IMG/VR virus record: IMGVR_UViG_3300017744_000041
Location: 1-38,349 of that record
Source of the DNA: a virus
DNA: 38,349 nucleotides
Direction: 5' to 3' (one strand)
Below, in pieces: positions 7,743 through 12,596 of the stretch. The translations under genes were made by a program, and so were the position numbers. Each line of letters begins with the position of its first letter. The stretch's first letter is position 1. The notes under the pieces were generated by a model. The model was not told the origin of the DNA. It saw only the letters and a list, made by a program, of their open reading frames with translations, and did no database searches.

Positions 7743-7832
7743 ATGATTAAAATATTATTAATAAGCACTGTTAGCTTATGCATATTTGCACTAAACGTAT
7801 CTGGATTTATTCCAGCTTTATTAGGAGCATAA
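7743..7832 (+). CDS. 29-aa hydrophobic peptide
   Basis: ATG with AGAGG nine bases upstream. The product starts MIKILLISTVSLCIFALNV and ends ALLGA, nearly all one membrane helix. It could insert in the inner membrane early in infection, as many small early phage peptides do. The next gene starts five bases after its stop and takes its ribosome site (AGGAG) from its last codons, which supports real translation here. Confidence 0.5.
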   Translation: MIKILLISTVSLCIFALNVSGFIPALLGA

Positions 7833-7837
7833 ATAAA

Positions 7838-7996
7838 ATGAATAAAGCCAAAAGAAACCTAATTAAACGCGCAGAACGCAACGAAGCCATTGCCGACCTT
7901 ATTGGTTGGCTAATACTGGCAGGCGGTGGGTTTATCCTTGCAAAATTCCTTTTGAAAGGCTTGCAGATATTTTTTAGCTTGCAAGGTATCCACTAG
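7838..7996 (+). CDS. 52-aa early membrane protein
   Basis: MNKAKRNLIKRAERNEAIAD.. has a basic N-terminus followed by a transmembrane segment (about residues 22-45, LIGWLILAGGGFILAKFLL). The ATG at 7838 has AGGAG ten bases upstream and is preferred over a start at 7778. The last codons and stop (GGT ATC CAC TAG) lie inside the repeated TATCCACTAGGGCA element at 7987. It pairs with the hydrophobic peptide upstream. Function unknown. Confidence 0.65.
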   Translation: MNKAKRNLIKRAERNEAIADLIGWLILAGGGFILAKFLLKGLQIFFSLQGIH

Positions 7997-8000
7997 GGCA
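7987..8000 (+). promoter_or_regulatory. Early-region element copy 1 (TATCCACTAGGGCA)
   Basis: Identical over 14 bases to the copy at 8054 and followed by TTAGTTTATA. Similar copies are at 8826, 10776, 12540 and 15015, all at early gene boundaries. It may be a phage promoter (compare T3 AATTAACCCTCACTAAAGGG) or an operator. Confidence 0.5.
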
Positions 8001-8015
8001 TTAGTTTATATAACA

Positions 8016-8040
8016 GAGCGCATTCATTCAGAGTGCGTTC
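8016..8040 (+). repeat. Intergenic hairpin B
   Basis: GAGCGCATTC ATTCA GAGTGCGTTC: a 10-bp stem (two G-U pairs) with a 5-base loop, lying between two copies of the TATCCACTAGGGCA element. It has the same ends and geometry as hairpins at 7683 and 8871. Confidence 0.6.
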
Positions 8041-8053
8041 GATTATATTTAAC

Positions 8054-8067
8054 TATCCACTAGGGCA
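8054..8067 (+). promoter_or_regulatory. Early-region element copy 2 (TATCCACTAGGGCA)
   Basis: It lies seven bases before the ATG at 8074 and also supplies its only ribosome-site-like bases (AGGG). The context ATTTAACTATCCACTAGGG resembles the T3 promoter AATTAACCCTCACTAAAGGG. If it is a promoter the transcript leader would be very short. Confidence 0.5.
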
Positions 8068-8073
8068 AGTATT

Positions 8074-8835
8074 ATGCAAACTTTTAGCAATCGAAAAGCA
8101 ACACCAAACGCAAAGCCTAAAGAAAAGGGCTTTATATTGTATGAGGGTAAAAGCCAACTTGATGGCGAGCCAATTGTTTACATAGCCACACTATCGACCA
8201 GTAACCGAAAGACTGGCGATATGGTGCAGACTTGGATTTTAAGGAGTGACTTAGAGCCAACCGAGGCAAGCAAACAGGGTAAAGATGTTTCTATTTGTGG
8301 GAATTGTCCGCAACGCTGGCATAGTGGCGGGGCTTGTTATGTAAATATAGGGCAAGCACCTCTTGCAATCTATCGAGCATATAAAAAAGGCGTATATTCT
8401 AAGTTTGATATTGAAATACATGCGCCAATTTTAGCTAGTCGCAAAATAAGGCTCGGTGCTTATGGTGACCCTAGTGCAGTACCTTTTGAGATAAACAAAA
8501 CACTCACCGAGATTGCTACGGGTCACACTGGCTATACTCACCAAATCGCGCACAAAAACTTTGACAAGCGTTATATTGATATTTTGCAAGTTAGCGCAGA
8601 TACACCAAAACAGGCACAAAAGTTTCAAAGTCTAGGTGCTAAAACTTTTCGCGTAGCATTACCAAACGACCATTTATTTGACAATGAGATTGAATGCCTG
8701 AGCGAAAGTAAAGGAATAAACTGTATTGATTGCGGTCTATGCGATGGGCAAACCAAAAATATTGCTATTGTTGTTCACGGGTCGCGCAAAAATAACTTTA
8801 AATCTAACCTTATCGCGTCCGATGCTATCCACTAA
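8074..8835 (+). CDS. 253-aa conserved phage protein with Cys clusters, unknown function
   Basis: It has a conserved N-terminal part with LSTSNRKTGDMVQTWILRSDL. A Cys cluster follows near residues 75-90 (CGNCPQRWHSGGACYVN), then IRLGAYGDPSAVPFEI, and a second cluster near 215-225 (CIDCGLCDG). It ends TKNIAIVVHGSRK.. I recall relatives in many phages under a DUF name (possibly DUF7227) without a proven role. The Cys spacing suggests bound metal or an Fe-S cluster. It is the largest early gene and is flanked on both sides by the TATCCACTARGGCA element (the 3' copy makes its stop codon). It therefore looks like a self-contained cassette. Confidence 0.8.
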   Translation: MQTFSNRKATPNAKPKEKGFILYEGKSQLDGEPIVYIATLSTSNRKTGDMVQTWILRSDLEPTEASKQGKDVSICGNCPQRWHSGGACYVNIGQAPLAIYRAYKKGVYSKFDIEIHAPILASRKIRLGAYGDPSAVPFEINKTLTEIATGHTGYTHQIAHKNFDKRYIDILQVSADTPKQAQKFQSLGAKTFRVALPNDHLFDNEIECLSESKGINCIDCGLCDGQTKNIAIVVHGSRKNNFKSNLIASDAIH

Positions 8836-8839
8836 GGCA
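8826..8839 (+). promoter_or_regulatory. Early-region element copy 3 (TATCCACTAAGGCA)
   Basis: It overlaps the stop codon of the 253-aa gene and is followed by AGTATTA, as is copy 2 at 8054. One base differs from copies 1 and 2. Confidence 0.5.
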
Positions 8840-8870
8840 AGTATTAGCCAATTTAAGGCGATAATTAACC

Positions 8871-8893
8871 GAGCCATAGGTTGCTATAGGTTC
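8871..8893 (+). repeat. Intergenic hairpin C
   Basis: GAGCC(A)TA - loop - TAGGTTC: a 7-bp stem with one bulged A. It lies 31 bases after element copy 3. It shares GAGC...GGTTC ends with hairpins A (7683) and B (8016). A further small palindrome, ACGTTAAAACGT, follows at 8906-8917. Confidence 0.45.
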
Positions 8894-8937
8894 ACAAACT
8901 AAACCACGTTAAAACGTAATACAGGAGCATTAAAACT

Positions 8938-9051
8938 ATGATACTTACCAAATATGACAAAGCCTACTTAAAATCAAGGCATAAGATTAAAATAATCGGG
9001 GCTTACTATGCACCAGACAGAAAAAAGAAAAAAGGCAAAGCCAATGGTTGA
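8938..9051 (+). CDS. 37-aa basic early peptide
   Basis: ATG with AGGAG ten bases upstream. It encodes MILTKYDKAYLKSRHKI.. ending APDRKKKKGKANG, rich in Lys. Its stop overlaps the ATG of the next gene (ATGGTTGA), a common coupled arrangement in this genome. It may bind nucleic acid. No family recognised. Confidence 0.55.
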   Translation: MILTKYDKAYLKSRHKIKIIGAYYAPDRKKKKGKANG

Positions 9052-9247
9052 GCGTTACGACTTCACGCGCATTAAAAACAATAAGGATAGAACACGAATT
9101 ATTGATGAATTTTGCGAGATTATTACTAACGGCAATTATTCTGCAGCCGAAACAATGGCAATCAGAAAAGAGTTAGTTGGTGATTATCTTGAATCATGTT
9201 CCTTGGATAAATCATGTTCCCTACAGGAGAAAGACAATGAACAGTAA
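9044..9247 (+). CDS. 67-aa early protein of unknown function
   Basis: I choose the ATG at 9044, which overlaps the previous stop by eight bases, over one at 9008. The product is MVERYDFTRIKNNKDRTRII.. with helical NYSAAETMAIRKELVGDYL. It ends with a small internal repeat (ESCSLDKSCSL) encoded by two copies of AATCATGTTCC. Its last 11 bases overlap the HTH gene that follows. Confidence 0.6.
   Translation: MVERYDFTRIKNNKDRTRIIDEFCEIITNGNYSAAETMAIRKELVGDYLESCSLDKSCSLQEKDNEQ
9192..9220 (+). repeat. Direct repeat AATCATGTTCC x2 upstream of the HTH gene
   Basis: Copies lie at 9192-9202 and 9210-9220, 18 bases apart start to start, ending 16 bases before the HTH gene's ATG. They are inside the preceding coding region. 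They could be operator sites for autoregulation, or a chance local duplication. Confidence 0.4.
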
Positions 9248-9434
9248 ACTTAAACAAATAGAGTTTGATATAGTATGCCAAGCATTACGCAGAAACCGAG
9301 AAGAATTATCTCAGGTTGCTGGTATACATTTAAACACTTTAAATAGGGTTCTACATGGTAAAAAGTATTCATTCGATACTCTTTATCGTGTTGAGCAAGC
9401 CCTTAAAACAGTGCCAGAGAAGGAGGTATTTTAA
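9237..9434 (+). CDS. Small helix-turn-helix regulator (Cro/XRE-like)
   Basis: 65 aa from the ATG at 9237, chosen because AGGAGA lies seven bases upstream; a longer frame from 9177 has no such site. Residues 12-50 form a likely HTH: ALRRNREELSQVAGIHLNTL then NRVLHGKKYSFDTLYRVEQ. This is the usual XRE/Cro pattern with a recognition helix near HLNTLNRVL. It is a good candidate for a lysis-lysogeny or early-gene regulator, given the integrase 2 kb downstream. The direct repeat just upstream is a possible binding site. Confidence 0.75.
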   Translation: MNSKLKQIEFDIVCQALRRNREELSQVAGIHLNTLNRVLHGKKYSFDTLYRVEQALKTVPEKEVF

Positions 9435-9436
9435 TC

Positions 9437-9766
9437 ATGGTAAATTTAGATTGGCTAACTGAAGCAGAGTACAAAGAAGCCTACAAGAAAGCCCAAGCTA
9501 TCTGTGCTGAGTTTTATGCAGATACAGATGAGGGCGAAGAAACATGGTCTGAAATAGAAATTGGCGATAAAGTCTTTGACTTAAACTGTTGGGAAGAAGA
9601 TGACCCTCAGTATGACTGGGAAGATTTTGACACAAGACAAAACCCAGTTCACTGCACTTTATATCCTGTTTACTGGGATGATGGGGGCGAAGGTTACAGA
9701 GTAACTGATTGGGATAATGCACTCACACTTTTCACAATTAAGGAGAAAAATCATGTTGACTTATAA
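9437..9766 (+). CDS. Very acidic 109-aa early protein
   Basis: Strong AAGGAGG upstream, starting two bases after the HTH stop. Roughly a quarter of the residues are Asp or Glu (stretches DTDEGEETWSEIEIGD and CWEEDDPQYDWEDFD), giving a strongly negative net charge near -20. It is also rich in Trp and Tyr. Size, charge and early position are like those of DNA-mimic anti-defence proteins such as T7 Ocr (117 aa), but there is no sequence likeness. The end overlaps the next ATG by 14 bases. Confidence 0.75.
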   Translation: MVNLDWLTEAEYKEAYKKAQAICAEFYADTDEGEETWSEIEIGDKVFDLNCWEEDDPQYDWEDFDTRQNPVHCTLYPVYWDDGGEGYRVTDWDNALTLFTIKEKNHVDL

Positions 9767-9953
9767 AGACAAAATGTCTGATGAACTTGAAAAAGCCTTA
9801 GATGATGTATGGTTGGCGTTAGATTGCTATAGGGAGAACTGTATCTATAGCGATGAATTTGAATCATTACGCATTAAAATAGGTAAACAATTTAATCTAA
9901 TAGAAACTACACTGGTTGAACTATATAAGGAGAAAAATCATGACAAAAGATGA
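9753..9953 (+). CDS. 66-aa acidic early protein
   Basis: The ATG at 9753 follows AAGGAGAAAAATC, preferred over a start at 9717. The product MLTYKDKMSDELEKALDDVW.. is helical and acidic. Its ribosome site plus start (AAGGAGAAAAATCATG) is repeated exactly before the next gene, suggesting the two genes arose by local duplication of the leader. Function unknown. Confidence 0.65.
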   Translation: MLTYKDKMSDELEKALDDVWLALDCYRENCIYSDEFESLRIKIGKQFNLIETTLVELYKEKNHDKR

Positions 9954-10077
9954 GTTTATAGAAGTTGTATTTGAAATCGCTTTTGGCGATAACGCGATAA
10001 ACAGAGACTTCTCATACGCAGAAGTACTTGAAGTCTTGCGAGCATATTCAGATGAAGCATTGGGGTATGAGGACTAA
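9940..10077 (+). CDS. 45-aa acidic early protein
   Basis: It starts with the same AAGGAGAAAAATCATG block as the gene before it and overlaps that gene by 14 bases. The product is MTKDEFIEVVFEIAFGDNAI.. ending SDEALGYED, strongly acidic with probable helices. No family recognised. Confidence 0.6.
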   Translation: MTKDEFIEVVFEIAFGDNAINRDFSYAEVLEVLRAYSDEALGYED

Positions 10078-10080
10078 ATT

Positions 10081-10275
10081 ATGTTGATACCAAATAGCGA
10101 TTATGTTGAAAAAGAAGTCGAGATTGCAGAGTTTATGTTCCTGAACCAATACGGAATAACTTTTGATACACTTGATGAACTTAGTGAAGACTATCAAGAC
10201 AAGTGGCTTCAGTGCGTAGACGATGCCTCATACATACTGCATATTGCAGAAATTAAACAGGACATAACAACATGA
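10081..10275 (+). CDS. 64-aa acidic early protein
   Basis: ATG three bases after the previous stop, with GAGGA seven bases upstream. The product MLIPNSDYVEKEVEIAEFMF.. is acidic, with DELSEDYQDKWLQCVDDASY. Its stop overlaps the next ATG (ATGA). Fourth in a run of five small acidic genes. Function unknown. Confidence 0.65.
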   Translation: MLIPNSDYVEKEVEIAEFMFLNQYGITFDTLDELSEDYQDKWLQCVDDASYILHIAEIKQDITT

Positions 10276-10463
10276 AGCTACCAACACTAGAAGAGTTCGA
10301 TATCATGTGCCGCGACCATGACTGGTACTATATGCACAGTGATGACCATAAGGTATGGTCGAGGGGTAAAACTAATTCTAATCTTTTAGACACTATTGTA
10401 AATGATGGTGGACAGGAGTATAAAGAAGTTTATCTTAATCATGTTAAATATTTGAGAGGGTAA
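10272..10463 (+). CDS. 63-aa early protein
   Basis: It begins in an ATGA overlap with the previous gene, so translation is coupled. The product MKLPTLEEFDIMCRDHDWYY.. is rich in Asp, His, Trp and Tyr (MHSDDHKVW). I recognise no family. It is less acidic than its neighbours. Confidence 0.6.
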   Translation: MKLPTLEEFDIMCRDHDWYYMHSDDHKVWSRGKTNSNLLDTIVNDGGQEYKEVYLNHVKYLRG

Positions 10464-10468
10464 TAATC

Positions 10469-10591
10469 ATGTCAGGTAAGGGAAGCAAACAACGTCCAAC
10501 TAACAAGGCTGCATTTGATAAAAACTTTGATGCAATATTTCGTAAACCAAAACCAAAGAAGGAGAAGAAGAATGACAAAGCTAGTCGCTAA
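10469..10591 (+). CDS. 40-aa basic protein, MSGKGSKQRP type
   Basis: ATG with GAGAGGG about 10 bases upstream. It encodes MSGKGSKQRPTNKAAFDKNF.. then DAIFRKPKPKKEKKN. Short proteins with MSGKGS-x-RP and a downstream N/F-D-x-IF motif occur in a great many phage genomes, with no known role. It overlaps the next gene by 20 bases and carries that gene's AAGGAG in its Lys-rich tail. Confidence 0.7.
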   Translation: MSGKGSKQRPTNKAAFDKNFDAIFRKPKPKKEKKNDKASR

Positions 10592-10763
10592 TCCTGTTGT
10601 TCCTGTTAAGAGCATACCTATTGAGTTAGCTATACGCTTGGAGCGTAACAGGATATTTGACATTGAGTTTGAGACGGGGGAAAAGCCAGATGATACTACC
10701 TTGAACAGAATGTATAACTTACAGGCTATGGGTATATCATGTTGGCATGACCCTAATTTTTAG
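10572..10763 (+). CDS. 63-aa early protein of unknown function
   Basis: The ATG at 10572 is preceded by AAGGAGAAGAAGA and is preferred over a start at 10515. It encodes MTKLVANPVVPVKSIPIELA.. with a helix (IRLERNRIFDIEFETGEKP) and ends ISCWHDPNF. No family recognised. It closes the run of tightly packed early genes, after which come element copy 5 and the regulator/integrase block. Confidence 0.6.
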   Translation: MTKLVANPVVPVKSIPIELAIRLERNRIFDIEFETGEKPDDTTLNRMYNLQAMGISCWHDPNF

Positions 10764-10764
10764 T

Positions 10765-10789
10765 TTGACAATACCTATGCACTTAGGCA
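10765..10789 (+). promoter_or_regulatory. Early-region element copy (TATGCACTTAGGCA) with overlapping TTGACA
   Basis: TTGACA (10765-10770) is directly followed by ATACC and TATGCACTTAGGCA (10776-10789). Read as a T7-class promoter, CAATACCTATGCACTTA|GG has AATAC and G in the right register. Read as a host promoter, the -35 is perfect but the -10 17 bases on (CAATAG) is poor. It sits before the regulator block. Confidence 0.45.
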
Positions 10790-10835
10790 ATAGTTGTCTT
10801 GTTCAATTTAAATTCATGGATGAAAGGAAGCTAAA

Positions 10836-11099
10836 TTGTATTTTTATACTAAATACCCATTTAAATTGTATGAGTTGTATTTTGAATGGAAGAAAGACAA
10901 CACGCCTTTTTATAGTTGGAACTGGTGTTGTGGGGAGTTGTTTATTTGTTTGGGTGTTATGCGAATCATCTTCACACCAACCATTAAAAAACATAAACCA
11001 AATCATAGTGATGGAAACAATAATAAAATTAGAAGAGACAAAGATAAATCATCATCAGGCAGCGTCATCTCTATTAAAAACAGTAGAAAGGTTTCGTGA
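10836..11099 (+). CDS. Possible 87-aa protein from a TTG start
   Basis: TTG start with a strong AGGAAG five bases upstream. The N-terminal half reads like a compact folded phage protein (YPFKLYELYFEWKKDNTPFY, then SWNWCCGELFICLGVMRIIF), with a hydrophobic strand pair or membrane segment. The last third is basic and Ser/Asn-rich and overlaps the winged-HTH gene by 89 bases. Protein-like composition and a good ribosome site support it; the rare start and the overlap argue against it. Not recognised with certainty. Confidence 0.45.
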   Translation: MYFYTKYPFKLYELYFEWKKDNTPFYSWNWCCGELFICLGVMRIIFTPTIKKHKPNHSDGNNNKIRRDKDKSSSGSVISIKNSRKVS

Positions 11100-11382
11100 G
11101 ATAGATGGTGAGATGCAAGCACAAGCTATGGCAGTGCTATTAAAAGTCGCAAAGAGTCCTTTGCCATTGAAGATGCACGACATAGCAGTAGAACTTGGGC
11201 TTAGTCAGTCAACTATTAGTAGGAATGTAGCTTATCTTGGTGACTGGAATAGGCGTAAAGAGGCAGGGCATAAGTTGTTAGAAGCCTACGAAGACCCTGC
11301 TGAACGTAGGCGTAAACTGGTGAGATTGACAGCTAAAGGTAAGAGGTTTGTCAAATCACTTAATGAAATTATTTACTCATAA
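11011..11382 (+). CDS. Winged helix-turn-helix regulator (MarR-like)
   Basis: 123 aa from the ATG at 11011. The frame is open further upstream (from 10747), but that part reads as a shadow of the overlapping small gene. It has a helical N-terminus, then a wHTH: LPLKMHDIAVELGLSQSTIS, RNVAYLGDWNRR, and a wing/strand (RRRKLVRLTAKGKRFVKSL), as in MarR proteins. There is no clear ribosome site. The integrase starts 11 bases after its stop, so it may regulate integration or act as a directionality factor. Both are inference. Confidence 0.75.
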   Translation: METIIKLEETKINHHQAASSLLKTVERFREIDGEMQAQAMAVLLKVAKSPLPLKMHDIAVELGLSQSTISRNVAYLGDWNRRKEAGHKLLEAYEDPAERRRKLVRLTAKGKRFVKSLNEIIYS

Positions 11383-11392
11383 GGAGTATATT

Positions 11393-12394
11393 ATGCCAGT
11401 ACGAGCGAGAGGTAATTCATGGCAAGTCGATGTCCGAAAGCGGGGCATAAGGTTTCGCCATACATACAAAACGGAAGACCAGGCTAACGTCATGTTGGCT
11501 AAGGTCGAAGAAGCTATTAGTCTAGGAAAGGCACTGCCTGACCCTGAAGACTGCAACGATGGTCGAGCGATGACCATTGCTGCCCTTTTAAGGAAAGCTG
11601 GGGAGAAGTATTGGAGTGACACCAAGCATGGTTATCTTACCTTGCGAGGAATAGAAAAAATGATTGAGGAATATATAGGCGAGAATCGTGCTTTATCTGA
11701 CCTTAATTTAGACTTTATGGATGAGTTAATTTCCCACTTCAAAAAACAAGGTAATGCCAGTGGAACAATCAATAGGAAACTTAGCATTGTATCTAAGGCT
11801 GCCACCTATGCCAAAGACCGAGGGTTGATTGACTACAAGCCTAAGATTGAATGGCAGAAAGAAGGGAAAGGGCGTATCCGTTTTGTAACCCCTGAAGAAG
11901 AAGCTATCATGTATCGTGTGTTGACACAGATGGGCTACTTTCAGGAGCGTGATACATTCATGTTTCTTATAGACACAGGGATGCGTGTTGGCGAACTTAA
12001 AAATCTGCGCTTTGATGATTTACAGGGCAATAATTTAACCATCTGGGAAACTAAGGCAGACCATCCAAGAACTGTCGTGTTGACTAAACGAGCCTTGGAT
12101 ATTTTCTTAAATAACAAAGGTAAGATGGGAATGCCCTATCAAAAACTAATTGACCACTGGAACCACATGAAATGTGTAATGAACCTGAAGGATGACGAGC
12201 AGTTTATTCCTCATTGTCTCAGACATACTTGTGCTTCTCGTCTTGTGCAGCGTGGTGTTCCAATTTTAGTTGTACAGCAGTGGCTTGGTCACAAGACTAT
12301 ACACATGACAATGCGCTACGCTCACCTCTGTCCTACGAATTTAGAGGAGGCAGTAAAAGTGCTAGAACCCACTGTGACACAAGCTGTGGCATGA
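11393..12394 (+). CDS. int: Tyrosine-recombinase integrase
   Basis: 333 aa from the ATG at 11393 (AAGGAG seven bases upstream; the in-frame start at 11348 is worse). Catalytic set is complete: R198 in TGMRVGEL, K221 in WETKADH, H274 and R277 in HCLRHT, H300 in WLGHKT and nucleophile Y309 in MRYAHL. The N-terminal 60 residues form an arm-type domain with RGNSWQVDVRKRGIRFRHTY. It should integrate the phage DNA into a host attachment site, often a tRNA gene. Position just upstream of the RNA polymerase matches integrase-bearing T7-like marine phages. I could not identify attP. Confidence 0.95.
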   Translation: MPVRARGNSWQVDVRKRGIRFRHTYKTEDQANVMLAKVEEAISLGKALPDPEDCNDGRAMTIAALLRKAGEKYWSDTKHGYLTLRGIEKMIEEYIGENRALSDLNLDFMDELISHFKKQGNASGTINRKLSIVSKAATYAKDRGLIDYKPKIEWQKEGKGRIRFVTPEEEAIMYRVLTQMGYFQERDTFMFLIDTGMRVGELKNLRFDDLQGNNLTIWETKADHPRTVVLTKRALDIFLNNKGKMGMPYQKLIDHWNHMKCVMNLKDDEQFIPHCLRHTCASRLVQRGVPILVVQQWLGHKTIHMTMRYAHLCPTNLEEAVKVLEPTVTQAVA

Positions 12395-12403
12395 GTGTGA
12401 CAC
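12373..12403 (+). repeat. TGTGACAC direct repeat at the end of the integrase gene
   Basis: Two copies of TGTGACAC, at 12373-12380 and 12396-12403, 23 bases apart (about two helical turns). The second copy lies in AGTGTGACACT, an odd-length palindrome, just after the integrase stop. They could be integrase arm sites or an operator. Confidence 0.35.
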
Positions 12404-12434
12404 TGAGACAGTAATTAATTGCTATGTCATTGAT

Positions 12435-12488
12435 ATACTTAAACTACTTTTTATACAAACGGATTATATTTCCGTTTAGTCTAAGTAT
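12435..12488. repeat. Nested inverted repeat
   Basis: Outer arms ATACTTAAACTA (12435-12446) and TAGTCTAAGTAT (12477-12488) pair at 11 of 12 positions. The inner arms AAACGGA (12457-12463) and TCCGTTT (12471-12477) pair perfectly around TTATATT. No U-run follows. Possible roles are attP core/arm region, operator, or a structured mRNA element before the RNA polymerase gene. Confidence 0.6.
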
Positions 12489-12539
12489 CCTCTCTGGCAT
12501 AGCACCTTTTAAATATAACTTGGGCTAGTAAATACCTGC

Positions 12540-12553
12540 CATCCACTTAGGCA
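12540..12553 (+). promoter_or_regulatory. Early-region element copy before RNA polymerase (CATCCACTTAGGCA)
   Basis: It differs from the 8054 copy at three positions and is followed by TATATTA. AATACC lies just upstream. It lies 43 bases before the chosen RNA polymerase start. It could be where the phage polymerase autoregulates its own gene or where a repressor holds it off. Confidence 0.45.
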
Positions 12554-12596
12554 TATATTATCTGAGTGCATGTCACAAGAAAAAAGGTGTCAAATT

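Larger units (their letters stand above)
12395..12596. other. Integrase-RNA polymerase intergenic region
   Basis: About 200 AT-rich bases with no gene. It holds the second TGTGACAC, a nested palindrome at 12435-12488 and an early-region element copy at 12540. It is a natural place for attP and for control of the RNA polymerase gene. I see no tRNA 3' end in it. Confidence 0.5.

Noticed and set aside
12214-12414. 66-codon + strand frame over the integrase 3' end
   Set aside because: It lies over the catalytic integrase segment in another frame, has no ribosome site, and its product has no domain.
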